Assembly: GCA_947000775.1 (NCBI GenBank)
Contig: CAMQGK010000634.1
Coordinates: 18,434,501-18,498,500 of the forward strand
Direction of reading: 5' to 3'
Origin: Pterois miles
Lineage: Eukaryota > Chordata > Actinopteri > Perciformes > Scorpaenidae
DNA: 64,000 bases
Positions 50,254 through 61,316 of the stretch are shown here, one piece after another; the first letter of the stretch is position 1; each line of letters starts with the position of its first letter. The notes beneath the pieces are model-generated. The model was given only the letters and a program-made list of their open reading frames with translations, made no database searches and had not been told where the DNA came from. Position numbers and translations under genes: made by a program.

Positions 50254-50597
50254 ACCATCTATCCATCCATCGTCAACCGCTTATCCCGTTAGGGGTCGCA
50301 GGGGGGGCTGGAGCCGATCCCAGCTGGCATTGGGCGAAGGCGGGGTACACCCTGGACAGCTCGCCAGTAGAGACAACATAGAGACAGACAACCCTTCACG
50401 CTCACATCCACATCTATGGGCAATTTAGAGTCATCAATTAACGTAAATTGCATTTCTTTGGACTGTGGGAGGAAGCCGGAGTACACAGAGAAAACCCACA
50501 CTTACATGGGGAGAACATGCAAACTCCACACAGAAGAGTCCCAAGCTAGAGAGAGGCCAGAGGCGAGAGTGATACCCACTGCACCACCGTGCAGCCT
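50254..50597 (-). mobile_element. tRNA-derived SINE, family A, copy 2 (nested)
   Basis: Reverse complement of the family at 35,318-35,689: plus strand starts ATCCATCCATCGTCAACCGC and ends CACTGCACCACCGTGCAGCC. Flanked by identical CCGTTTTAAT at 50,244-50,253 and 50,598-50,607. Confidence 0.85.
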
Positions 50598-50607
50598 CCG
50601 TTTTAAT

Positions 50608-50844
50608 GAAAGAAAGAAAGAAGAAAGAAAGATATTCCTTTATTAGTCCCACAGTGGGGAAATTCAGTTTTACACTCTGTTGTTCACACAGTACATATAC
50701 ATGTCAATGGAGAGATGTCAGAGTGATGGGGCTGCTCCTGACAAGCGCCCAGAGCAGTTGGGGGTTTGGTGCCTTGCTCAGGGGCACCTCGGCAGTGCCC
50801 AAGAGGTAAACTGGCACCTCTCCAGCAACCAGTTGGTCTTGGTC
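50608..50844 (-). mobile_element. tRNA-derived SINE, family B, copy 4, 5'-truncated (nested)
   Basis: Has the GAAA-rich tail, TCCTTTATTAGTCCCACAGT and body, but stops at CAGTTGGTCTTGGTC before the tRNA-like head. TAAT on both sides (50,604-50,607 and 50,845-50,848) may be a short target duplication. Confidence 0.8.
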
Positions 50845-51099
50845 TAATACCATAACTTATTAAAAAATTGTTGAAAACTCTTCATTGCTGCTCCAAAACT
50901 GTAGCCTTTACTGTGCCGTTGCCCAGGATGTATCATGGCTGCCACTGGCAACTAGTGTTTTAGAGCAGCGAAGACGAACTGATTGCAGGAAGTTTGTGTG
51001 ACCATAACAGTATGGTGCCAGTGGTGTAATGGTAACAGTAGTCCGAGCGAGGAAAATATCAGCCATTTGGCAGTATATCACAGTGAAAAATGCAAGTAA

Positions 51100-51370
51100 A
51101 ATGCTGATATGTACAGCATGTAATCTGCTGTTTCGACGGGTGTTGGCAATTTTAACACCAGCAATCTTCTAAAACATTTGAAGATGCATCACGCGAAAGA
51201 GCACGATGAATTTGACAAGACAAAAGAGAAATTAAAAAGGATAAACCGCAGCAGCAAACACTGGAGACCACATTCCAACAATGAGATAAATTCCACAAAG
51301 ATAGCCCAAAAGCTACGAAGATATTATATTTATTACACTGGTATCAGATCGATATTGGATAACCGCTGAA
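51100..51370 (+). pseudogene. hAT transposase BED zinc-finger fragment, frameshifted
   Basis: One frame reads CTACNLLFRR (a C-x2-C pair) from about 51,115. After a frame shift a second frame reads FNTSNLLKHLKMHHAKEHDE, the NTSNLL-HL---H region typical of BED fingers at the N-terminus of hAT transposases. The frame stays open to about 51,369 with basic, non-diagnostic sequence. The frame shift and the absence of any catalytic region make it non-functional. Confidence 0.7.
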
Positions 51371-51972
51371 ACCGCAAGTTCAAGTATCAGAATCTGGAAG
51401 GAAAAAAAATGATATCAGAACATCTCTGTATGATACAGACAGAAAGGGAGTAAGATTTTGTTCACACAACACACACACACACCGCCCTGAGACAGCAGAC
51501 AACAGTGTGAATTATCCAACCCCAGCAGGCATAAGAGTTAGTGTTATTTACAAAAAGATGCTCCATCTCTTAGTTCGTCTTGCTCCATTTGGTCCAAATA
51601 TGCACACTGACCTGTGTGTGTGTTACAATGGAGGATAAGGACTCGTGCTCAGCCATTCATGGAAAAGTTCCCCTGACCGCTCGCCACCCCATATCTGCCA
51701 AAGAGCAGCGGAAAATCATCAACCCAAAAAAGCATGTAGGGCATTTATTACACACATCAATACAAACACACACGAGGCCCGAGGGGGCAGAGCGCTGTAT
51801 GTCGGCAGCTCGTACACATGAATGAGCATCACTGAGTGGGGTTCTGTTGATGCAGAGCCATGAAAAAGTAGGGCATTACAGAGTCCCTCTCCTCTCATTG
51901 TGCTGCATGCACCCCAAAAACACACACATGAAACTGCAGAGTCAGATTCAGATCAGTCTCTGTTGCTGTTAT

Positions 51973-51985
<13 letters not shown>

Positions 51986-52026
<41 letters not shown>
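51986..52026. repeat. (CA)20 microsatellite
   Basis: Uninterrupted CA repeats following a CT run. Confidence 0.96.
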
Positions 52027-52027
<1 letters not shown>

Positions 52028-52216
52028 GAGTAAAGTCTGTTTCTCAACAGCCTCCATTGATTGTGTTGAGGTGCTCTCAGACGGACGTCGCCGTGCTGCC
52101 TTTTAATCATCTATACTTGACCTCGGCGTTAATCTGCACTCCAATAAAGTCTAGTCCAGTTTCTCACAGTGGGCTACTGAATGAGTAAGTGGGCTAGTGC
52201 TTTTTTTTTTTTTTTT

Positions 52217-52450
52217 ATACCTCCGTGCCGGCGACAGCTGTAGCCGGAGGCATTATGTTTTTGAGTAGTCCACCCATCTGTTCGGTCTATCTTAGGAACA
52301 CCTGGAGAAAATTTCTTCAAATTTGGCACAAACGTCCACTTGGACCCAAGGATGATTCGTGTTTTTTAGTCAAAGGTCAAGGTCAATGTGACCTCACAAA
52401 ACATGTTTTTGGCCATAACTCAAGAATCCATATGCTAATTATTATGACAT
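52217..52450. repeat. Dispersed repeat with AAATTTGGCACAAACGTCCA motif
   Basis: Contains AAATTTCTTCAAATTTGGCA, CAAAGGTCAAGGTCAATGTG and GGCCATAACTCAAGAATCCA. I recognise this as a high-copy fish repeat of uncertain class. A short GC-rich CCGTGCCGGCGACAGCTG start suggests one end. Confidence 0.55.
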
Positions 52451-52847
52451 AGGTATACAAACGTAAGGCGGTAATCCTAGTTTAATTTCTAGATGTTGTG
52501 AAGACGGTGCACAAAGGATGGAGAAGTGAGAGTATAACCAACGGAAACACAGAGACAAAAAATGACTAGCTTTTTGTCAACACATGTTTCAAAGGATGAG
52601 AAGCATAACTGCTCATGATTCATGATTTTTCTTTTCTTTTTTTATAGCTTTTAACTTCAAGGTGAGCTCAAGATTAGAGCTGAAACAATTAGTTTACAAT
52701 AAATTTTAATTTTAAACAAAAATGACAAACATTCTTTCTTGGTTCCAGCTTCTCAAAGATGAGGATTTGCTGCTTTTCTTTGTCTTATGTGATAATTATC
52801 CAAATATCTTTGGATTTTGAACTACTGGTTGGAATATTACTTGACAT

Positions 52848-53188
52848 TAGAGCCGCAAGGATGAATCGATTAGTGGTCAACTATTAATCACCAACTATTT
52901 TGATAATCAATTGATCGGTTTTAGTCATTTTTAAAGAAAATGCATTAAAAATGATCAGATTCCTGCTTCTTAAATGTGAATATTTTCTAGTTTCTTTACT
53001 CCTCTATGACAGTAAACTGAATATCTCGGAGTTGTGGACAAAACAAGATATTTGAGGATGTCATCTTGGGCTCTGGGCAACACTGATCAACATTTTTCAT
53101 CATTTTCTGACATTTTGTGGACCACACAACTAATTGATTACTGAAGAAAGGTTTCGGCAGATGAAAATAATCATTAGTTGCAGCCCTA
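52848..53188. mobile_element. Non-autonomous hAT-type element, TAGGGCTGCAACTAATGATT family
   Basis: Left end TAGAGCCGCAAGGATGAAT and right end ATAATCATTAGTTGCAGCCCTA are imperfect inverted repeats. Flanks CTTGACAT (52,840-52,847) and GATGACAT (53,189-53,196) agree at 6 of 8 positions. The interior matches 700-1015. Confidence 0.8.
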
Positions 53189-55239
53189 GATGACATCCCC
53201 TTAGGCTTTAGGAGATTCATAGGAATGTTGCACTATTGTCTTACATTTATTAAACCAGACTTAATGAATGCATGATTAATGAGTACAGAAAATAACCTGC
53301 CCTAATCAAGATATAGATTGATTCACTGGTGATGGAATGAGGGATAGATTGCAAAACTGTGATTTATTTATGCAAAAGTATTGCTGATTATCACATAACT
53401 AAAACATAAGCAGTGATAAGAAGTACTGACTGCAAAGGAGTTGGAGGGAGAAAACACTGCAGCGCCTTATTTACAGTGTAATGCAATTGTGAGCAATGGC
53501 TTTGCCAGACAACAACAGAGCAGAAAATTAATAAGCTGCTGTAGTCCAGGGCTCCACTGTATTAAGAGCTGTACTGGGAGCACCCGGGTCCTTGGCTTTC
53601 CTTTCTCCTTCTCTCCATCTCTTTCTCTTTCACCCCTCCTCTCTGTTCTCTCCTCTTTCTCCTCTCTCCTCTCTGTCCTTTGACCGGCAAAATGAACAGA
53701 GGCAACACATCCCAGGGGCGCAGAGGGGATCCATCTCTGACAGAACTCACCTTCTGTTATCCTATCGGCCAGAAAAACAGAGAGGAGGAGAGACAGAGGC
53801 TGAAGGCAAATTAAAACTAAAGTCAATGAAAGATATAAAAAGAGAAGAAAATACCAGTGTGATTAAAAAAAAATGGTGATTTGTTCGTGAGTCTTGTTTG
53901 TTTCAAGGTTAAAGAAATAACTTGACATTTTGGAAACTTGGCTTTCTTGCAGAGATTTTGGTGAGAAGATCGGTACCACCCTCATGTCTGTAGGCTGAAT
54001 ATGAAGCTACATCTCTGAGAGGGTTGGCTTGGCTTAGTATAAAGACTGGAAACAGCCAGCAGTCTGGCTCTGTCTCAGCACTTTAGTTTTTGTATGAATT
54101 AAACATACAAGATTTACTGTGTTAAATAGTGACCTTTAGAGATGCTAGTAGACATACATTTATTATTAATCTCTTCCATACATTAAATCAGATTCATTCA
54201 ACTGGGCAACACCACGTCTGTGAAGTGAAGCCAATGCTGAAGTGCCTTAAACTTGCATTCTTTCTAATATCCAGCAGGGGGCGACTCCTCTGGTTGCACA
54301 AAGAAGTCAGATTATATAGAAGTCAATGAGAAAATGAGCCTAATTCTCACTTGATTTATATATTGTAAACATGAGTTCATGTCTCAATCACTAGTTTCAA
54401 GTCTTCTTCAAAACAGCACAATGTTTTTTAGTAAATTATGGTCCCATTTAGAGTCAAATAGACCATAAAGCAGGGTATGCTTTAGGGTGTGGCTACCTTG
54501 TGATTGACAGATCACTAACATGGCGTCGCCCATTCTGGGAGCTGTCTGTGTTTTTGTCTTACAACTTTAACCTTTTCACAGTGTGTTTTCAGTTCATGAA
54601 AGGGAATTATAACCTTTTTGGTCACCTGAAAATGTTTTATTCGGCATTCGGCTGTACTTAGCTCCACCCTCCTGTGTCACTTCTGGTTGCAAAGAAACAA
54701 GATGAGGACAGCCAAAAAGGTGAACTCAAGGCTACAAAACAGCAGTCCACCAAACCAATGGGTGACATAATTGTGACTATGTTCTCCTATTATATACAGT
54801 CTGTGGTTCATCCACTAATGTAACCTGCTTTTTTTTTTATACTACAGTTACCTCTTGGGGCTTATTCTTGATCTATTTATAGGGACCTGCTAAATCTTGT
54901 GCATGTGGTCTTGACAGGGTAGAGACAAATTTGCTAATTGTTATTTAACATATCTATACACTGATGAATTGTTTGGCTATTTGCATTTTGCATATTCATA
55001 ATGGAGATTTCTGTTTATTTATTGATGCTGATGTTTAATTTTTATAGGAATCTACCCATTTAATGTCAGCATTTTGTGGCACATTTCCGATTGTTACTAT
55101 ACAGCATGTTTTCTAGCTCCATATATGATATTGGTGATTGCCATCATAGAGTAAATTGATGTGTGGTATTTGTGCCTTCCTATTGCACATGAGGTATGTG
55201 ATGTGTGATTGGTTGCATACTTGCTGCCGATCCCTATTT

Positions 55240-55580
55240 GGGGGCGGCAGTAGCTCAGTCTGTAGGGAGTTGGCTTGGGAACCGGAGGGTCACTGGTTCA
55301 AGTCCCGACATGGACCAAGAACTGAGTGTGAACTGGTAGCTGGAGAGGTGCCAGTTTACCTCTTGGGCACTGCCGAGGTGCCCCTGAGCAAGGCACCAAA
55401 CCCCCAACTGCTCGGGGCGCTTGTCAGGAGCAGCCCCATCACTCTGACATCTCTCCATTGTTGCATGTTTGTGCATGTGTGTGTTCGGGTCTGCATGTAC
55501 CGTGTATAAGTTAACAACAGAGTGAAAAAATTGAATTTCCCCTCGTGGGACTAATAAAGGAATTTCTTCTTCTTCTTCTT
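55240..55580 (+). mobile_element. tRNA-derived SINE, family B, copy 5, complete
   Basis: The only plus-strand copy: GGGGGCGGCAGTAGCTCAGT head, GGTTCAAGTCCCGACATGG, body, GGACTAATAAAGGAATTTCT and a (CTT)n tail. CTATTT at 55,234-55,239 and 55,581-55,586 is the likely target duplication. Opposite in orientation to copies at 42,196 and 46,727. Confidence 0.9.
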
Positions 55581-58520
55581 CTATTTAAAATGGTTTCTCA
55601 TTGTTACAAAGCATTTGCCTGATGAAAATCGATCACCAAAATGTTGCAAATAAATGTACTTTTGCAAGTTAGACAGTGTGCAAGGTTTTGCTTGCAAGGC
55701 AGATTTTGTTAGCTTTGGATGGAGCCAGGCTAGCTGTCCCTTTGCCAGTCTTTATGCTAAGCTAAGCTAAACTAACTACTCATGGCTGTAGCTTCATATT
55801 TAGCCCACAGACATGTGTGGTATCAATCTTCTCATCTAACTCAACAAGAAATAAGAATATTTCCCAAAATGTCAAACTATTCCCTTTTTAAGATGGTTTC
55901 TGTTTAGGGAATCAGATTTTTGATTTCTTGTTAGCTTTGCTAAGGCATCGCAAAAGGCTAACGGCTAGTGGCTGTAGCTTCCTATTGACCATACAGGCAT
56001 GTGTGGTATCAATCTTCTCATCTAAATCTCAGCAACAAATAAGCATATTTCTCAAAATGTAAAACTATTCCCTTTTAAAGTTATTTCTGTGTAGGGAATA
56101 AGATTTCTATAGCCCTACTTGCTTATGGCGATGCCTTAAATCAGCTGGCTTTTTTTGGACTTGCCATTATTGTGTGAGAGCACATTAGGTCTTCACTTGT
56201 CCTGGGTTTTTCCAATCTAGTCCTGAGACATATTTTGGACAGGACAAATTGGTAACAGATATTCTCACCTACCTGTTATTGAAAACAAAATCCAATTACA
56301 TCGGAGTTAACCCTCTCTGCACTCCATTATCTTCAGCATCAGCACAGCCACCACCCCCACACAACACACTGTGATGCTCTGTAGTATCAGGTTTTCTTAT
56401 GAAACTGATACAGAGGCTGACCTTTAAGCCATAACAGCACCATCAAATCAGCAGTCTCTCCCTCTCTCTATCACACACACATAGTCAACACAAAAAAGTA
56501 AACACCTGTGTCTATCTTACGTCTGAACACTGAGGTGTTAACAGGCGTGAAGGGAGTGTGACTTCCTGTTTACAGTCATGTGGCCAAACATCATCAGTAA
56601 AGCAGTGAAGTCCACCTGCTCAAACATTGCATCAGTATCTATTCGTGGACAAACAGATGAAAGTAAGCCTTAACAATGCACCACGGTGACAACTTGTCAA
56701 AATAATGATGTACTGGCTTCATTACTACCTTCTGTCCTCTGAAATGCTGCCAGCTTCCATGTCTTTCTACCGCCAGTCAACGCCGCGCTTATTGCAGCAG
56801 CCAGCATGACATCAGACCGGCAACAACGCACCTGGGGATTAACGAGCCTGGGGATTATCATGTGATATTATCCCATTTGCTGTGTGAAAGACATAATATG
56901 AGGAGGTGTCATGCTGCTGGGAATATCTACACTGAAATCTGGATTGAAGTCGGTGGGAAAAGGGACGTGTGCAGACAAGACAGAGGAGTCTTTTTCAACA
57001 GTAATGCTACAATATAGTGAAATAAAAGATTTGTTTCCATCCAGAAATCACAGCAGAGACTGGCTGCGACACTCAAACAAAACACTGATGTGCTGTAGTG
57101 TTTTTTGACTAGTGAGCCATATGTGCTTTTGCATTAAACAAATCACAGACCATTGGAAGAGAAAAGGCAAATGTTGCTCGAATGAGATGCACGCTGTGTC
57201 GGTGCACTCCTGCCCTCATCGAAAACATCAAATGGATTAGTCGATCCGTGCTGGGGAAGCATCATGCGACTTGTAGATCAAGCGCACCTGCTGACGGCGG
57301 ACTGACACGCAGCCAAGAGCTCATCCGGCTTTGAAATGTAAACCAGTCCACACTCAGACGGGCTATGCGGCTCTTTTCAACTTAAGTGAGAACCACAGCA
57401 GGACTATAAAAGAGAGGAGGAAGCTTGCAAACAAGATGACAGCCGTAAAAAAAAAAACAGCACCATAGGGGTTATAGATGGCTTCGGAAAGATTCACTTT
57501 TGGTGATGTATAAGTAGATGGAAGCAGTTTGGAGCTGTGGGAAATCATAGTGGCTTTGCACACATGCAGACAGTCTGATTTGCCTTCAGTATGGGGAAGA
57601 AATATTTGCATTGCAATGCTCTGAGACAGACAATACCACTCTGATGTTGACATCCAGGGTTCTGCTGTGATTTGTGCAAGGGTTTCCCTCCTGCACATGC
57701 AGTCAGAGATGCAGCCTGTCACGTAAATGGATAACCACATGCACACTAATGATAGTCTGAGAGGTTCATGTGTGCAGACACGTGTGGGTGCACGCTCACA
57801 CCGACCCCCTGTCTTTTCCTCTCTGATTGGCTGAGTCTGAGGGTGACAGACTAACTGTATGCCTGCAGCGTGCGGGCGTGCATGCATGCATATGTGTGCG
57901 CTTGTGCAGACCCTCTGTTGCGAGGAAGGGGGTCAGAGCCAGAGGAGGTGATTGGCTGGTGAGGAGAGTCACAGCATCAGCACATCCTTAACCCACTGCC
58001 CTTCTTTCCTCTCCTCAAGTCCATCCCCCATCCCCCCTACCCACACACACACTTGGCTCTGGCAGCATACTGTGAGGCACATGCACTTACACATCATCTA
58101 TAGAATCTGTCTCTCTGCACCCCCATCTCTTCCCTCTCTCTCCACACACACACTCAGACCTCCCCCCTCCTTAAATGTTAAAGAATGCGACCTGTGAACG
58201 TGAGAGCGCAGAGCTGTCAATACCGTCTGGCGACAGATCATCCCTGGAAAGGTGAAAAGGGGTTGAAAAGGTCAGAAATCGGCTTCAGAAACGACTGAAG
58301 AATTAATTCCAACACATATTGAGCCTCGCTTCAGGGAGATTTAAATCATGGCCTCTTAATGTGCCTTTATGCTCTCGAGGACAACCTGATTTGGAAATTC
58401 AGAATGCCGTTTCTCAGTCGACAACTTGAATATAAAGGGAAAATGGACACAATCCAAAGGCGACTGGTGCGTAAAAGGCGCAGCCGTGCGGTTTCTCTCC
58501 CTTCTCATTCTAGCTTTAGG

Positions 58521-58523
<3 letters not shown>

Positions 58524-58566
<43 letters not shown>
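58524..58566. repeat. (CT)21 microsatellite
   Basis: Uninterrupted CT repeats about 500 bp downstream of ppp1r14c exon 1 on the transcript. Confidence 0.96.
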
Positions 58567-58568
<2 letters not shown>

Positions 58569-59057
58569 TCAACGACAGACAGAAAGGATACGAGAAGAGA
58601 CGGTATATTGTGGTGAAAGTCAGAGTGTAAGAGAGCAACATTATTAAACCAGACAGCCTTTCTGTCGCTCAGACGCCCCTGCTATTCTCGCTTCAGCCAT
58701 AAGCCAGCAGGTATCAGTGTTGCAGAGGACAAAGAGACACCAATAAACCCAAAGACACAGAGTGTTTAATGGAGGATGTTAGGGTTCGCTGTAAATATGG
58801 GTGCATTTTTCTCACGCTTTTGCACAGACAAAGAATCGGAGCTGATCCAGGTAATGCAACTCAGGGCATTCAGTAAGTGAGTCTAAATTTGATAGAAGGT
58901 TGGGTTTAAACCATAAACCCATCAAACTGATAGAGCAGGTATTCAGGACCACCCTCCGTGTCAGTCTGTCCACCTGTCTCCCTTAATGTCCATATGGTTT
59001 TGAAGGTGTCAGTGATAAGTGCGCGCACAAACCGTGCGTGATTTATGCTCCACTCAC

Positions 59058-59291
59058 CTCACAGTCATACAACTCGCTGAGCTGCTCGATGATCCACTCC
59101 TCCAGGACGAGTCTTTTCCGCAGCTCTTTCCTGTCGTACTTGACCGTCACTTTGCCCTGTTTCTTCTGGACCGGATCGTCGCTGGTGATGGGGCCGGACC
59201 CCACGCAGCCAACTCCGGGCGCACCTTGGAAAAAGACGCGGCTACCGGCGGTGGGCAGCGGGGCGCTCGTCTCGGTGCTGGCGGCCGACAT
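59058..59291 (-). CDS. ppp1r14c: ppp1r14c exon 1: N-terminus and PKC-regulated inhibitory motif
   Basis: ATG at 59,291-59,289 with G at -3 and an in-frame TAA 21 bases upstream. 78 codons run to donor GTGAG/GTGAGT (GT at 59,057-59,056), phase 0. Residues 1-45 are Ala/Ser/Gly/Pro-rich and disordered, with RVFFQ shared with the human protein. Residues 46-61 are GKVTVKYDRKELRKRL, the inhibitory motif; Thr49 is the expected PKC site. LEEWIIEQLSELYDCE follows. Human PPP1R14C has a Gln-rich run before the motif that is reduced to QKKQ here. Confidence 0.96.
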
Positions 59292-59460
59292 TGCGCGGAT
59301 GTTTGGGGCTTATTATTTAAGAAATGTGTGAATGAGTGGGGAGGGGGGACTGCTGTGCTGAGAGAGACTGGGAGCTGCACAGCAGACAGGAGAATGGTGA
59401 GGAGCTTTTAAACAGCTGCTATTTAAAGCGCAGCACCGGAGACAGCCGAGGAGGCGGAGC
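59292..59460 (-). promoter_or_regulatory. ppp1r14c core promoter and 5' UTR
   Basis: GC-rich segment upstream of the start codon. The minus strand shows CTTTAAATAG, a TATA-like box, at 59,428-59,419 and a GC-box-like GCTCCGCCTC at 59,460-59,451. A start site near 59,390 is inferred from the TATA spacing, giving a 5' UTR of about 100 bases. Confidence 0.5.
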
Positions 59461-60239
59461 GTACACTGCAAGAAATGAGGCTCTGAGACGCTTATATTCC
59501 ATTAAAAAACAGTCTTCAGTGGAGTGGCGTGAAATTACACGTTTCTTTTTCCCAGCAGTTTCATACGGGACATTTCAAGTAATAACTGATAAACATGACT
59601 AGACATGGTCATCCCACTATTGCTAAAATTGGTATTGTTCTGCAGTTATTTTAACTGGAGGCACTTTGAATGCCCCTTGAAGCTTGCCATTGGCATTAGA
59701 ACGTCAAATAAGGTATTTCAAGAATGATAAAATTATTCCTTAAGGAGTGTATTTTTTGCAGTGCGCCACCAAATTCCCTCAATGGTGCTCGTCTGCTCAC
59801 CAGCGCGCACCGGAGAGCGAGCAGATGCTGGGAAGCTTCAGCAGAGGGTCTTTCCCAACTCTAGCCAGGCTCTTCTGCCACCTGGTGTTATTATTCATTA
59901 ATTCAACTATATCTGTTGAGTACTTACCGTAAGTTTGTGTGATGCACATGTAGAAAATCCTGATAACTGGATCACGACCAGCATGATTTCAAATGAGACA
60001 ATTATATTAATTATATACTCTATGCTATTCAAAGATAACATAATATATAAACAAATAATGTATTTAGAATGATAATAAAATGTTTATTATCATTGTAGCC
60101 TTAGAGCCAGTTTTGGTTGTTCTGCTCAGAATAAATATGTTTTGGTTAGTATTTACATGTGAACTATATACAGTATTGTGTCACTTTAAATATTGTTTGC
60201 AGTGTACTTGGTGAGCATGTGGTTTACTTAGAGTACAAC
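59461..60239. other. Intergenic DNA between divergent ppp1r14c and iyd
   Basis: AT-rich, no frame or repeat recognised beyond a short GC-rich patch at about 59,760-59,830. Confidence 0.55.
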
Positions 60240-60575
60240 CTGTGTTTAATGTTATGATTTACAGTTGGTTGTTCAGGTGTCATGTCACTTTTGCCTGACT
60301 GTGATTGGCTGAGGGGCGGGGCAAGTAAGGCGCGGAGGGGAGAGAGCGAGAGAGTAAGGGTGTTGCAGAAGTAGGAGAGGGACGGTGTGAAACAGAGACT
60401 GAAAGACTTGGTAACTACAGATTTCATTAACGCGTGTTTTGTAAGTTATAGCGCTGTATAAGCTCGAGCCTAAGACTGCAAACCTGATTGTTGACATCGC
60501 GAGTAGTTAAGCAAGTATTAGCACAGTAGCTGATATTGTGTCATTAGCTTTTCTAGCTAACTAAGTTAGCTGCCC
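60240..60575 (+). promoter_or_regulatory. GC-rich promoter-like segment upstream of iyd
   Basis: Contains an inverted CCAAT box (GATTGGCT, 60,303-60,310) next to a GC box (GGGGCGGGGC, 60,313-60,322), then CpG-containing sequence (AACGCG, TAGCGC, ATCGCGAG) leading to the ATG at 60,576. The CCAAT/GC-box pair facing right fits a plus-strand promoter. A solo retroviral-type LTR is the alternative; I saw no clear target duplication at its edges. Confidence 0.5.
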
Positions 60576-60612
60576 ATGACAGACACTCTGAACCAGCCAG
60601 GTAGCCCTCCAG
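60576..60612 (+). CDS. iyd: Predicted upstream exon of iyd (5' UTR with in-frame ATG)
   Basis: ATG at 60,576 follows an in-frame TAG nine bases upstream and encodes MTDTLNQPGSPP plus one base before a strong donor CCAG/GTGAGC. A strong acceptor (CTCTTGCCTCCAG) sits at 62,155-62,156, six bases before the iyd ATG at 62,162. Joining the two keeps one frame: the junction reads PPVAMTLLS, adding 15 residues before the usual start. The ATG has C at -3 (weak), while the downstream one is GCCATGA (good), so this may act mainly as leader with leaky scanning. A second donor at 60,601 (CCAG/GTAGCC) would also keep frame. Confidence 0.5.
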
Positions 60613-61255
60613 GTGAGCTGGGTAAAGCCTGGTAGCTCCTATGACACCGAGGGAGATTCCCCCACGCGTGGAGGAGCAACATTAACACTTGTTGCGATTC
60701 AGCCTCTACTATTGTGAGTAAACAGCCTCAAATGTTTAGGATCACCACGTTTCCCAGAATCGATCAGACCTGCAACTGGCTTTAATTTCAGTGTTTTTTA
60801 CTGTGCTGTTATTGGTCAAGTGAAAACATCCATAAGAGTTCAATTGACATTACTGCTTTATGGTATTTTCAGCCAGGAGTACATTTAAAGGTAAAATATA
60901 GGTTAGTGACCCCCTTAGGTTAAAGGGACATAAATAAGACTGGTTTCTTTGAATGATCAGAGTGCTATTTTCATGGTTTAATTATTATTATTTAGAATAA
61001 TGTTAACTTTTTCTTATATCTATTTTTTGGTACCATCATCCCCTGTTTGTTAATAACTCGTTTGTTGGTTCGTGGGGAAACAAACTCCTTCAAACACAGT
61101 GAAGCCACTTCTAAAATAGATGAAATAAAATAATAAGGGAGGAAATGTTTCTATATACACACACCAGCAACAGGAATGAGGGTTTAACTAAATCAAACAA
61201 GGAATTAAGTTTATGAACACAGGGCGCCACCTATAGGAAAAGGTACAGAAAATGT

Positions 61256-61316
<61 letters not shown>

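Larger units (their letters stand above)
50166..51428. mobile_element. Degenerate hAT element carrying two nested SINEs
   Basis: Left end TAGAGTTGTTCCGATACCA and right end TGATATCAGAACATCTCTG are imperfect inverted repeats. The flanking 8-mers CATGATGT (50,158-50,165) and TATGATAC (51,429-51,436) share ATGAT, consistent with an eroded hAT target duplication. The right half encodes a broken BED zinc-finger piece (see 51,100-51,370). Two SINEs (50,254-50,597 and 50,608-50,844) interrupt the left third. Confidence 0.7.
36495..59057 (-). other. ppp1r14c intron 1 (about 22.5 kb)
   Basis: No exon of another gene supported. It holds most of the mobile elements listed between 39,587 and 55,580, several simple repeats, and repeat fragments at 37,620-37,870, 45,700-46,170 (ACTACTCGGTCAGGTTTAG-like units), 52,217-52,450 and 54,250-54,810. 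The stretch 47,100-50,100 shows nothing recognisable, nor does 56,100-58,500 apart from CA/CT tracts. Confidence 0.6.
30450..59400 (-). other. ppp1r14c: ppp1r14c gene (KEPI), complete coding sequence
   Basis: Gene-level entry. PPP1R14C is a small cytosolic inhibitor of protein phosphatase 1, switched on when PKC phosphorylates one threonine in the PHIN domain. Four coding exons (78, 28, 11 and 24 codons) join with all junctions in phase 0 to give 141 residues. The inhibitory core is GKVTVKYDRKELRKRL (residues 46-61), with the expected phosphothreonine at Thr49. It is followed by LEEWIIEQLSELYDCE, the acidic MPEVEIDIDDLLE helix, DCYKPTE and a C-terminal RIRGMRKLS. These match human PPP1R14C almost residue for residue and fit it better than PPP1R14A or B. 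The N-terminal low-complexity part is shorter than in human (165 residues). First intron is about 22.5 kb. Confidence 0.95.

Noticed and set aside
53467..53826. 119-codon minus-strand frame rich in Arg and Glu, superficially like a MAP7 helix
   Set aside because: The charged part is a translation of a GAGAGG/CTCTCC tract; it lacks MAP7 motifs and lies outside the map7 gene.
57363..57887. 174-codon open frame on the minus strand with a hydrophobic C-terminal stretch
   Set aside because: No recognisable family, cysteine- and histidine-rich composition from CA/TG-rich DNA, and no supporting splice or promoter context inside ppp1r14c intron 1. Treated as chance.
60240..60721. Possible solo LTR spanning the iyd promoter-like segment
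   Set aside because: TGTG start and ACA end can be picked, but flanking bases do not duplicate and no retroelement interior is present; the promoter reading is preferred.
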